Part shown: in pieces, positions 1-7,274 of the stretch | Position numbering within the stretch: the first letter of the stretch is position 1 | How the letters are laid out: each line of letters starts with the position of its first letter | Source: Roseburia sp. CAG:10041_57 | GTDB lineage: Bacteria; Bacillota; Clostridia; Lachnospirales; Lachnospiraceae | Assembly (NCBI GenBank): GCA_001916965.1 | Contig: MNTL01000081.1 | Location: 1 to 27,420 of the forward strand | DNA: 27,420 bases | Direction of reading: 5' to 3' | Translations under genes and position numbers: made by a program | Notes under the pieces: model-generated | Told to the model about the DNA's origin: nothing | Databases searched by the model: none | Seen by the model: the letters and a program-made list of their open reading frames with translations, nothing else

Positions 1-69
1 TTCAAGGAAAGATATAAAATTTCGCCAAGTGACTATCGAAGTACATGTGTGAAGGATATGCAGTCATAA
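1..69 (+). CDS. AraC-family transcriptional regulator, C-terminal tail (partial)
   Basis: Reading from base 1 in frame 1 gives 22 codons and a TAA stop at 67-69. The first residues read FKERYKISPSDYR, which is the typical end of the second helix-turn-helix of an AraC/XylS DNA-binding domain (family pattern: FKK-YGxSPxxYR). Everything upstream, including the effector domain, lies outside the window. It may regulate sugar genes nearby, but nothing in the window shows its target. The piece is short, so the call rests on one conserved motif. Confidence 0.6.
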   Translation, partial: FKERYKISPSDYRSTCVKDMQS

Positions 70-76
70 AATGTTC

Positions 77-293
77 TGCAGATAGAAAAATTTACTTTGC
101 GAAACAGGTTGATAGATTTTTCAACGTTTACACGGATTTTATATGTTTCTTCCCATTCTGATGAACCTCGTTCCACTCCGGGATAGGCACGAAGATTCTT
201 TTCTGGATAAATGTAAATCATTCTTCCACAGGAAGATGTTGTGCAGGGATTATCACAATGGCATACACGGCGTTTGGTTTTATCTGTTCTTTG
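77..293 (-). pseudogene. IS1182-like DDE transposase fragment
   Basis: Minus-strand translation of this stretch carries the C-terminal signature of IS1182-type transposases. It has a Cys-rich CDNPCT element, then CGRMIYIYP, YPGVERGSSEWEETYKIR and VEKSIN (family pattern: RGSxEWxxxYKxRTxVERSINxxK). There is no start codon context. A stop lies directly upstream at 294-296, and similarity fades where the fragment meets the AraC tail. The N-terminal catalytic part and both IS ends are missing, so it is an inactive remnant. It abuts the DUF4143 remnant at about 294-299. Confidence 0.55.
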
Positions 294-298
294 TTATA

Positions 299-478
299 GA
301 AAGGGAGACCAGATCTTTTGTTAAATTGTACAATTTCATCCCTGAATCTGAATGTCTTCTTATTACCAACAGTGAAGAATCAATGCTTGACTGTGAAGGA
401 ATCAGCATTGAGGTGGTTCCTGTCTGGAAATGGCTGTTACAATTTTCAATGAATAATAAAAATGAAGATTATGTGTAA
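299..478 (+). pseudogene. DUF4143 ATP-binding protein, C-terminal remnant
   Basis: The last 59 codons of an open frame ending at TAA 476-478 read ERETRSFVK, CLLITNSEES and GISIEVVPVWKWLL. This is the nuclease-like C-terminal end of AAA+ ATPases of the DUF4143 type (family pattern: ETREREI...LLIITxxEExxI...I.VxPxWKWLL). The frame runs back to an ATG at 143, but that upstream part lies over the antisense transposase remnant, lacks a ribosome site and resembles nothing. Homology begins right where the transposase fragment stops, as expected for an insertion or recombination scar. The N-terminal Walker ATPase is absent, so it is non-functional. Confidence 0.55.
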
Positions 479-496
479 AATAACAATGATACAAAA

Positions 497-1717
497 ATGA
501 CAGAAAGGTATAATGATGATATGCAGAATGAAAGAATAGAGTTATTAAAGGATTATTTGAAGCGACTGGGAAAAGGAGAAGCTCTGGAAGCGGTGAGAGC
601 GGATTTTGTGCAGAATTTTAAAGATGTAGATGCTTCAGAAATCATGCAGGCAGAGCAGCAAATGATTCAGGAAGGAACGCCAATTACAGAGGTACAGAAA
701 TTATGTGATGTACACTCTGCGCTTTTCCACGGAGAGACCCGTGAGGAAAAAATTGCCAATGCAGAAAAGGCTGTTGATGCATCACTGATTCGTCAGGAAA
801 GAGCTGTGAAAACGAAGCTTCTGGTAGAAGAGAAAGGACATCCTCTCTATACTTTTACTATGGAAAATGAAGCACTGGCAGTATATATTGAACAGGCGAG
901 AGCAGCAATTGCCAAGGGAGAAGTAAGTCAGGAATTAGTAGCTCATATCAGAGAAGTGGCGATTCATTATGCAAAGAAGGGAGATCTGCTGTATCCGCAT
1001 TTAAAGGTCGGCTATCAGATATCAGGTCCATCTGATGTGATGTGGACAGTCGATGATGAAATCAGGGATGAACTGGCAGCACTTTCCAAAAAGCCAGCGC
1101 ACGATAAAGAATGGCTGCAGAGATTCGATGCTGTGGTAACTCGTGTGGATGAGATGATCTATAAAGAACAGAATATTCTGTTTCCTAATTGTGCTATGAA
1201 CTTTACCGAGGATGAGTGGATTCACATTTATCATGATGCAAAAGACTATGCGGATTGCCTTGGCGTGACACCGGCAATCTGGGAAAAAGCGGAAAATGCT
1301 GCAAAAACAATAGAATCTACAATTTCAGATCAGGAGATTGTTATGCCGGGAGGACATATGAATGTGGCGCAGCTTACGGCACTTCTGAATACGATACCGA
1401 TGGAAATTACCTTCGTAGATGCAGATAATATAAACAGATTCTTTAATGAAGGTCCCAAGTATTTCAAAAGACCGGGAATGGCGATTGACAGAGAAGTATT
1501 CACCTGCCATCCACCCAAGGTAGAAGCACAGGTAAGACGAATCATTGACGAGTTCAGAAATGGAGCGCTTGACGAAGTACCCATCTGGATGGAGAAAAAT
1601 GGAAAGTCCATGCTTGTCAAATATATGGCGGTAAGAGACAAGAACCAGAATTATCTGGGAACTCTGGAGCTGGTACAGAACATGGACTTTGCAAAAGAAC
1701 ATTTTACGAAGAAATAA
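497..1717 (+). CDS. DUF438 / hemerythrin-like / PAS protein
   Basis: 406 aa soluble protein with three parts. Residues about 10-95 form a DUF438 domain (motif CDVHSALFHG, about 70-79). Residues about 110-240 form a hemerythrin-like HHE bundle with candidate di-iron ligands H115, H157, H168 and acidic residues near 187 and 224 (HPLYTFTMENE, HYAKKGDLLYPHL, YKEQNILFP). Residues about 300-400 form a PAS_10-type domain (ITFVDADNINRFFNEG, CHPPK). The family is common in anaerobes and is thought to sense or handle O2, NO or redox state; that role is family knowledge. The ATG at 497 has no ribosome site before it. GAAAGG at 503-508 could serve the in-frame ATG at 521, giving 398 aa. The gene ends at a terminator shared with the convergent GH120 gene. 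Confidence 0.85.
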   Translation: MTERYNDDMQNERIELLKDYLKRLGKGEALEAVRADFVQNFKDVDASEIMQAEQQMIQEGTPITEVQKLCDVHSALFHGETREEKIANAEKAVDASLIRQERAVKTKLLVEEKGHPLYTFTMENEALAVYIEQARAAIAKGEVSQELVAHIREVAIHYAKKGDLLYPHLKVGYQISGPSDVMWTVDDEIRDELAALSKKPAHDKEWLQRFDAVVTRVDEMIYKEQNILFPNCAMNFTEDEWIHIYHDAKDYADCLGVTPAIWEKAENAAKTIESTISDQEIVMPGGHMNVAQLTALLNTIPMEITFVDADNINRFFNEGPKYFKRPGMAIDREVFTCHPPKVEAQVRRIIDEFRNGALDEVPIWMEKNGKSMLVKYMAVRDKNQNYLGTLELVQNMDFAKEHFTKK

Positions 1718-1739
1718 TAGAAAGATTTTAGGTTAATTG

Positions 1740-1779
1740 ATAATGGCTGTGCACTAAATAATGAATGCGCAGCCATTAT
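1740..1779. terminator. Hairpin between convergent genes, likely bidirectional
   Basis: Arms 1742-1752 (AATGGCTGTGC) and 1767-1777 (GCGCAGCCATT) pair over 11 bp with one G-U on the plus strand, and extend by two A-T pairs outward. It lies between the stops of the DUF438 gene and the GH120 gene, with T-rich sequence following on the plus side. Confidence 0.7.
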
Positions 1780-1785
1780 TTCACA

Positions 1786-3720
1786 TTATCGCTTCCAGAT
1801 TAACAGATCCTGTCTGCCTTCTTTAAGATTCTCAATTGGTCCGGGCGTAGGAGCATCTGCACGTAATTGACCAAGTAAGTCATAATCAATTACCATATCC
1901 TGACCGTCTGGTGTCTCATATAGACCATCTGACATATGTGTTTTGCCAAGCAATGCAGTGGTAATGGTTTGACCAGGCAGGGAGAGTGCGCCATGAGGAA
2001 GGGCGGATTGTAGATATACTCCCTCTTCCTTTTCTATAATAGCAATAGAAGCATCCTCATCACTTGTATAACGATTCTGTTCATCACAGAAAGCCTTTGC
2101 ACCCGACAGGTATACATTGTTGTTGATATAGGCGGGTTGAGGAATTTTGGCGAAAAGCTGAACATCTCCATGTCCTAATGCTTTTACCTGGCTGATATAA
2201 TCGTCTATGGATGTGGGAGCACCATCATAGTCTGCTGTTCCATAATTTCTATCTGCTTCCTGTCCACCAATAAAGATATTCTGATACCAACGGTCATCAT
2301 TGCCATATACCAGCGACATACCAGCAATCTCTGTAGAGTGAGGCAGATGATAAGGAGTAGCACGATCCAGAACAGAGTAGTGATTATGAAAGCCACAGAT
2401 CAGATTGTGGACAAAAGCAGTTCCCTGAGCTGCATTATCAAAGGTATAAGGGGAGGTAAAAATATTGTTATCAACCAGACAGGGACCGTGAGTTACCTCG
2501 ATCATGAAGTCACGATTATTATGGTCATAAATATTTCTGCTTACATGAGTGCCTTGTGCCTGCCAGTCAAGCCATGTACCTAACGTACAATGATGGATAT
2601 AGTTTTCATGAATCTGTACATCAATAGCGGCATGCAGCTTGATACCTGCCATTTCATGACCATAGAATTCGTGTTTTGTTCCAATTCTGCATATTTCATT
2701 ATGGTATATATCACTGAAGATACAGCCCATGTGTCCTACAATTCCAGCCTGTCCACAATCATGAATATAATTGTTTCGGATAATATGTGAGCCGATTCTT
2801 TCTTTTCCCCATCCAATATGACTTGCCAGAAATACGGATTCCATCTGATAGTGATAGCCGGATTTGATATTCCATTTGGTATAATAGTTATCACCGGTTG
2901 AACCCTCTTTCCCAAGGCTGATGCCAACACATTTGGCATCATGGATATCACAGTTCTCTATAACCCATCCCTTTGCCCAGTTACAGCCAATCAGACCGGG
3001 CTGGTTAGCTGTAGGTGGAGCCCATGGGCAGGCTGCCTGTGCCATTTCAAACCCGCGGACAGTGATATAGTTAAGCCCTGTCTTTTCAGGATAGAAGCAG
3101 GAACGGCGGACGCTGATTTCTACAAATTCGTGGTTAGGGTCATAGTTATGGAAATTGGCATAGATGACAGTTTCCTCATCGGAAACTACGGCAAACCACT
3201 GGAAAAGAGTCTGTTCCGGTTCTAAAATTCTCTCTTCACGTCTTCCCCATGTCTGATAAGGCGATATTTCCCTTATTGCAGGATGTAATACTTCTTCCAG
3301 AGAAAAGGCCTCATAAAAGGATTTTCCGTTGAGATACAGATCACCCAAATGAACCGGTGTGTCATAAGGGGCTACAATCCAGTCACCGGTAAGTGGTATG
3401 TCAAAGGGATTATATCCTTTGAAAAAGTCATTTGGTATGGTGCATTTCCACACAGAATCTTCATATCGTTCCCAATTGGTAATCTGTTCAGAGCCTTTTA
3501 TGATAACATGTTCATTTTCAGCCGCTTCATAAACAATAGGAGACAGACGATTGCCTCCAAATTCAGGCTTAACCCATTCCCTGTAGACCCCTTCATGAAC
3601 AATGACCCGATCACCGGGCAGAGCCAGGGAGGCAGCTTTTTGAATTGTCAGGAAGGGAGCTGTGATACTGCCATTATTCGTATCATTTCCCTGTTTTGAT
3701 ACATGATAAATATTTGTCAT
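1786..3720 (-). CDS. GH120 beta-xylosidase (right-handed beta-helix)
   Basis: 644 aa. It matches the pattern of family GH120, typified by Thermoanaerobacterium XylC, along its whole length: an N-terminal beta-helix start (YHVSKQGND, PFLTIQKAA), GDRVIVHEGVYREWVKP, WAPPTANQPGLIG, GHEMAGIKLHAAIDVQI, LDWQAQGT and IEVTHGP. The family nucleophile Asp falls at D385 in LDWQAQGT and the acid/base Glu at E408 in IEVTHGP, 23 residues apart as in XylC. There is no signal peptide, so it probably hydrolyses imported xylo-oligosaccharides in the cytoplasm. The start at 3720 is chosen because AAGGATGA lies 7 nt before it; two upstream in-frame Met codons have no usable ribosome site. It is a single-gene unit, divergent from the HD gene. 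Confidence 0.9.
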   Translation of the reverse strand: MTNIYHVSKQGNDTNNGSITAPFLTIQKAASLALPGDRVIVHEGVYREWVKPEFGGNRLSPIVYEAAENEHVIIKGSEQITNWERYEDSVWKCTIPNDFFKGYNPFDIPLTGDWIVAPYDTPVHLGDLYLNGKSFYEAFSLEEVLHPAIREISPYQTWGRREERILEPEQTLFQWFAVVSDEETVIYANFHNYDPNHEFVEISVRRSCFYPEKTGLNYITVRGFEMAQAACPWAPPTANQPGLIGCNWAKGWVIENCDIHDAKCVGISLGKEGSTGDNYYTKWNIKSGYHYQMESVFLASHIGWGKERIGSHIIRNNYIHDCGQAGIVGHMGCIFSDIYHNEICRIGTKHEFYGHEMAGIKLHAAIDVQIHENYIHHCTLGTWLDWQAQGTHVSRNIYDHNNRDFMIEVTHGPCLVDNNIFTSPYTFDNAAQGTAFVHNLICGFHNHYSVLDRATPYHLPHSTEIAGMSLVYGNDDRWYQNIFIGGQEADRNYGTADYDGAPTSIDDYISQVKALGHGDVQLFAKIPQPAYINNNVYLSGAKAFCDEQNRYTSDEDASIAIIEKEEGVYLQSALPHGALSLPGQTITTALLGKTHMSDGLYETPDGQDMVIDYDLLGQLRADAPTPGPIENLKEGRQDLLIWKR

Positions 3721-3776
3721 AGTGGTCATCCTTTCTTTGTAGAGGAAAAAGTGAAGCATTACCTTTGATATATTGA

Positions 3777-3806
3777 ATCATAGCATATTTTGACACATAA
3801 AATCAA
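3777..3806 (-). promoter_or_regulatory. Putative sigma-A promoter of the GH120 gene
   Basis: On the minus strand: -35 TTGATT (3801-3806), 18-nt spacer, -10 TATGAT (3777-3782) with an upstream TG making it an extended -10. It lies about 57 nt before the GH120 start. Confidence 0.5.
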
Positions 3807-3810
3807 TTAC

Positions 3811-3828
3811 AGAGCAATTTATTGCACT
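3811..3828. promoter_or_regulatory. 18-bp imperfect palindrome, candidate operator
   Basis: The minus strand reads AGTGCAATAAATTGCTCT, an inverted repeat with one mismatch pair. It sits 5 bp upstream of the GH120 -35 box, a usual place for an activator or repressor site. The binding protein is unknown; the truncated AraC gene is one candidate. Confidence 0.3.
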
Positions 3829-3885
3829 AAAAAGTCAATTTTTGTCATATGTACCATAATAACGATATTTTTGTAGAGTGTGGAA

Positions 3886-3914
3886 TTGAAAAAGACAGTT
3901 GATGTAAGTATAAT
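3886..3914 (+). promoter_or_regulatory. Sigma-A promoter of the HD/flavoprotein pair
   Basis: TTGAAA (3886-3891), exact 17-nt spacer, consensus TATAAT (3909-3914). It is followed by a short leader and a GGAGAGG ribosome site before the ATG at 3965. Confidence 0.7.
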
Positions 3915-3964
3915 ACAATTAAATTGATTTATGATCTGAAGATGAGAGAAGGAGAGGAAATATA

Positions 3965-4597
3965 ATGAATCACATTTCAAGAGACAAAGCATTAGAATTA
4001 CTGAAGAAATACAATAAAGATCCCTTTCATATTCAGCATGCTTTTACCGTAGAAGCAGTTATGAAGTGGTATGCGAATGAGCTGGGTTACGGAGAGGATG
4101 CAGAATACTGGGGAATCGTGGGACTTCTTCATGATATTGATTTTGAATTATACCCAGAAGAGCATTGTCTCAAAGCACCGGAGCTGTTAAGAGAAGGTGG
4201 AGTAGGGGAAGATATAATCCATGCGGTCTGTTCCCATGGATATGGAATCACGGTCGGCTGTGGCGAAACAATCAATGTAGAACCAGTGCATGAGATGGAA
4301 AAAGTGCTCTTTGCCGCAGATGAACTTACTGGGCTGATCTGGGCGGCTGCGCTCATGCGCCCATCTAAGAGCACTAAGGATATGGAATTGAAATCACTGA
4401 AAAAGAAATATAAGAGTAAAGGTTTTGCAGCCGGCTGTTCACGTGAAGTCATTGAAAGAGGCGCAAGTCAGTTAGGCTGGGAACTGGAAGAACTTCTTAC
4501 CAGAACGCTTGCAGCAATGGCAGCTTCAGAGGATACAATTAATGCTGAAATGGATGCAGAATATCCCCAAAGTGAGGAGAGTGCAGATAATGAGTAA
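3965..4597 (+). CDS. HD-domain protein (putative metal-dependent phosphohydrolase)
   Basis: 210 aa. An HD fold is shown by the spaced metal ligands: H22/H25 in HIQHA, H56-D57 in LLHDIDFE, and H86/H91 in HAVCSHGYG. A conserved DELTGLIWAAALMRPSK segment follows. This is the small HDIG-type subgroup often annotated only as 'HD domain-containing protein'; the substrate is unknown. The acidic C-terminal tail (about residues 190-210) looks disordered. It starts after GGAGAGG with good spacing. Its last 8 nt overlap the next gene, so the two are probably translationally coupled and work together. Confidence 0.85.
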   Translation: MNHISRDKALELLKKYNKDPFHIQHAFTVEAVMKWYANELGYGEDAEYWGIVGLLHDIDFELYPEEHCLKAPELLREGGVGEDIIHAVCSHGYGITVGCGETINVEPVHEMEKVLFAADELTGLIWAAALMRPSKSTKDMELKSLKKKYKSKGFAAGCSREVIERGASQLGWELEELLTRTLAAMAASEDTINAEMDAEYPQSEESADNE

Positions 4598-5207
4598 AGT
4601 GTTGATTATTAATGGAAGTCCGAGGTTGAATGGAAATACCGCTATTGCTGTGCGTGAAATGGAAAAGGTATTTCATGAGAATGGTGTTGAAGTTACAACA
4701 GTTCAGATTGGTAACAAAGATATAAGAGGCTGCATTGCATGTGGACGTTGTACAGAGCTTGGCAAGTGTGTTTTTGACGATACTGTGAATGAGATTGCGC
4801 CTTTGTTTGAGGAGGCAGATGGTCTGGTCATTGCCAGCCCTGTTTATTTTGCATCTGCAAATGCTACATTGATTGCCTGTCTTGACAGATTGTTCTACAG
4901 TACGCATTTTGATAAAACAATGAAAGTTGGGGCAAGCGTTGTATGCGCCAGAAGAGGCGGATGCTCTGCTACTTTCGATGAATTAAACAAATTCTTCACA
5001 ATCAGCAATATGCCTATCGCATCCAGCCAGTACTGGAACAGCATTCATGGTCGTGAAAAAGGACAGGCAGAAATGGATGAGGAAGGCAAACAGACAATGC
5101 GGGTACTTGCCAGAAATATGACCTTTCTTATGAAAAGCATTGAACTTGGCAAGAAGGAATATGGACTTCCTGAGACAGAGGAACATATCTGGACGCATTT
5201 TATTTAG
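4590..5207 (+). CDS. Flavodoxin-fold NAD(P)H-dependent reductase, iron-sulfur flavoprotein type
   Basis: 205 aa. The N-terminus MSKVLIINGSPRLNGNTA is the FMN phosphate-binding loop of NADPH-dependent FMN reductase-like proteins. SPVYFASANA and ARRGGCSATFDELNKFF are further flavodoxin-fold signatures. Cysteines 48, 51, 54 and 60 (CIACGRC-x5-C) give a compact CX2CX2CX5C cluster like that of Isf iron-sulfur flavoproteins, so a 4Fe-4S cluster is possible. The start at 4590 is set by GAGGAGAG about 10 nt upstream and by homology beginning there; a longer open frame to 4509 is not needed. It overlaps the HD gene by 8 nt and ends in a strong terminator. Electron donor and substrate cannot be told. 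Confidence 0.85.
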   Translation: MSKVLIINGSPRLNGNTAIAVREMEKVFHENGVEVTTVQIGNKDIRGCIACGRCTELGKCVFDDTVNEIAPLFEEADGLVIASPVYFASANATLIACLDRLFYSTHFDKTMKVGASVVCARRGGCSATFDELNKFFTISNMPIASSQYWNSIHGREKGQAEMDEEGKQTMRVLARNMTFLMKSIELGKKEYGLPETEEHIWTHFI

Positions 5208-5233
5208 GGAGAATTGGTAAAAACCAAATGCAA

Positions 5234-5273
5234 AACAACCAGTAATAAAAACTCTTATTATTGGTTGTTTTTT
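5234..5273 (+). terminator. Rho-independent terminator
   Basis: 15-nt arms 5234-5248 and 5255-5269 pair fully with one G-U, leaving a 6-nt loop. A run of T (5268-5273) follows. It closes the HD/flavoprotein unit and also separates it from the convergent hipA-like gene. Confidence 0.85.
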
Positions 5274-5316
5274 GTTTACGATGTCTATCAGATTTTAGAG
5301 TCTCGGAGCCAACCTA

Positions 5317-6516
5317 TTAATTTTCTCTATCCTCATATTCGTGTTTTCGAATAGCAATTCTGACTTGATTTAAGTCTTTACCCAATTGGAAATCCCGGCA
5401 TATATCTACTTTCTTTTCATATGCATCGCATACACGGTCAATATATCTTTTTTCTATTTTTCCATCCTTCTCATACATTTTTCGGATATATTTTGCATCA
5501 GGTATTTTTGTTAAATCTACAATATCCTTGTTTTCTATATATTTTAGCATATCTATTTCATTCTTTTTAAAACTGTTGATTTTAATTGATAACAATCCTT
5601 TGGTATCACCAATATCGTATTGATCAACAAAAAGACTTTTCCCCGTATCAAATACTGGTGCCATTGAAATCAGATCATTATTCTCATCCATAAGAAAAGC
5701 GATATTATTCATGTGTCGGTCTGTATTTGTTAATATGAAATCTGTCATAATTTGATATTCTAATTGAGAACGAACCGTTTCCTCTCGCATCCCATGTGAA
5801 ACTGCCAATTTAATCAGAAATTCATAGGATGAAAGATCATTTGGCTGCTTTTCTGAAGACAAAAGTTCATGAGCAGACACAAGCTCTAATTCATTACTGG
5901 TAAATAATTTTGAGTAGCATCCATAAGTATATTCTTTATCATGAACTTTCAACAATTCATATTCAGTATAGTTTTCATACTTTTGCATTTGGTGTAATTT
6001 AGAAGCAATTACCTCATTAATAGCTTCTATAGATCGTTCATCATGATTGCCTTTAATTAAAACTCTTTCCCCATTTAATATATTCCAGCTTTTTTCCAAA
6101 TTTCCCTGCAGCGAACTATTAGGGGAGTATGACAGAGTTTTATTTGGTGTTTCCGTATGTTGAAATAATATTTCATTTTTGAAATCGTTTTCAAATAGAT
6201 TAACCGATTTCCAAGTCAAATTTGAATCAACAGGCTTTATCCAGTAATGATCTGTTAGGCTTAATCCCAAATTATTCATAAGATATTCTGATGGACAGGA
6301 TAATCCTTGTTCTTTTAATATTTTTTCTATAAATCCTTGTGTTGATGGTGTACTACGTTCATTCCACCATTTTTGTAATCCCTTAGTATCATTTCGATAT
6401 GCCAAGGGCAGATATTCTCCATATTTTGTATTTTTACTGATATTTTGTATTTTTCCTTCTTCATTTATATTCAAGCCTATGATAGGATAATCCTTTTTCA
6501 TTAAAGAAAATATCAT
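5317..6516 (-). CDS. HipA-family Ser/Thr kinase toxin
   Basis: 399 aa kinase of the HipA type. The ATP-loop region is SPNSSLQGN (about residues 131-139), followed by the VLIKGN lysine (K155). The catalytic loop NTDRHMNNIAF has D266 and N271, and the metal-binding VFDTG has D290. The N-terminal small domain (GLSLTDHYWIKP, LTWKSVNLFENDF) is typical of clostridial HipA proteins. Known HipA toxins phosphorylate translation factors such as glutamyl-tRNA synthetase and induce dormancy; the target here is unknown. The start is the ATG at 6516, where GGGAGG lies 7 nt upstream and the ATGA overlaps the antitoxin stop. An upstream in-frame Met (6531) would put the start before that ribosome site. All catalytic residues seen are intact. 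Confidence 0.85.
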   Translation of the reverse strand: MIFSLMKKDYPIIGLNINEEGKIQNISKNTKYGEYLPLAYRNDTKGLQKWWNERSTPSTQGFIEKILKEQGLSCPSEYLMNNLGLSLTDHYWIKPVDSNLTWKSVNLFENDFKNEILFQHTETPNKTLSYSPNSSLQGNLEKSWNILNGERVLIKGNHDERSIEAINEVIASKLHQMQKYENYTEYELLKVHDKEYTYGCYSKLFTSNELELVSAHELLSSEKQPNDLSSYEFLIKLAVSHGMREETVRSQLEYQIMTDFILTNTDRHMNNIAFLMDENNDLISMAPVFDTGKSLFVDQYDIGDTKGLLSIKINSFKKNEIDMLKYIENKDIVDLTKIPDAKYIRKMYEKDGKIEKRYIDRVCDAYEKKVDICRDFQLGKDLNQVRIAIRKHEYEDREN

Positions 6517-6941
6517 ACAAATTCCTCCCATTTTTCCAAAAGCTCAGCATCAATAAAGCGTTGCATGGTCCACAGGGCAAAATCATATACAAATGGCTTG
6601 ACATTATCACTTACATTGCCAACATATTCAACTCTTTCACAATTTTCCAAATCATTAAATTTCACAAAATATTTTTTCTTTTTCTGTATTATTTTTCCAA
6701 AATATTTTTTCTTGAAACAATCCGTATATATGACTTCATTGTTTTTTTCTTCTAATAATTTCTGTGGATTAAGCTGTAAATATTCTGCAATTTTCATTCC
6801 TATTTCAAAACTTACATTTTTTATATCTGTTTTTCCAGACAAAACATCTCTTAAAGTACTATACGGAATATCTGTATCTTTTGCCATTTTATATATAGAG
6901 ATTTTTTTCTGGTCCATAACATCATTAATAAGTATATTCAT
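6513..6941 (-). CDS. HipB-like XRE-family antitoxin/autorepressor
   Basis: 142 aa. Residues about 1-60 form an XRE-type helix-turn-helix (QKKISIYKMAKDTDIPYSTL then LSGKTDIKN). A Lys-rich, AT-coded middle follows, and then a C-terminal extension of about 70 residues (KPFVYDFALWTMQRFIDAELL) that makes it longer than E. coli HipB (88 aa). It overlaps the kinase gene by ATGA, as expected for a toxin-antitoxin pair. GAGGTGA lies before the ATG at 6941. A perfect palindrome between promoter and start points to autorepression. The codon use and base composition are clearly more AT-rich than the flanking genes, which suggests acquisition. Confidence 0.8.
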   Translation of the reverse strand: MNILINDVMDQKKISIYKMAKDTDIPYSTLRDVLSGKTDIKNVSFEIGMKIAEYLQLNPQKLLEEKNNEVIYTDCFKKKYFGKIIQKKKKYFVKFNDLENCERVEYVGNVSDNVKPFVYDFALWTMQRFIDAELLEKWEEFV

Positions 6942-6955
6942 ATCATCACCTCGGC

Positions 6956-6973
6956 ATAACGGTATACCGTTAT
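6956..6973. promoter_or_regulatory. 18-bp perfect palindrome, probable HipB operator
   Basis: ATAACGGTATACCGTTAT is self-complementary over all 18 bases. It starts 15 bp before the antitoxin ATG and 6 bp downstream of the -10 box, so a bound repressor would cover the transcription start. Confidence 0.7.
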
Positions 6974-6979
6974 ATGTCT

Positions 6980-7007
6980 ATTATACCATAGTATATTCAT
7001 TTGTAAA
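6980..7007 (-). promoter_or_regulatory. Sigma-A promoter of the hipBA-like operon
   Basis: On the minus strand: TTTACA (7002-7007), 16-nt spacer, consensus TATAAT (6980-6985) with TGG before it (extended -10). Confidence 0.65.
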
Positions 7008-7161
7008 AGGAGTATGTTCTTGAGATAAACAAATTCATATTTTTTCATTTTAGTGGGAATGAGGATATCTATGCTAGAACATATATTCGTCAAACACAAC
7101 TTTAACGAATAGTTAATGTATATTGTTGTTTAGAATCTTATCATATTCAGTAACAATTTAG

Positions 7162-7214
7162 AACCCCATGTACAAAATAGCTGTTTTATAGCTTTTCTTT
7201 TTGCACATGGGGTT
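7162..7214 (-). terminator. Stem-loop downstream of the chemoreceptor gene
   Basis: Arms 7162-7173 and 7203-7214 (GCACATGGGGTT) pair over 12 bp. The single imperfection is A-C on plus and therefore G-U on minus, which fits a minus-strand RNA hairpin after the chemoreceptor stop. A smaller AGCT hairpin sits inside. No clear T run follows, so terminator function is uncertain. The rest of 7024-7274 holds no gene I can support. Confidence 0.45.
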
Positions 7215-7274
7215 GATTACCATATAAATTATATTACATTCCTGTATCGATTTTATGGCTCTGAATAGTTGTTT

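Noticed and set aside
143..478. A complete 111-aa plus-strand gene
   Set aside because: Only the last 60 residues resemble a family (DUF4143 tail). The first half lies over an antisense transposase fragment and has no ribosome site, so I report the tail as a remnant.
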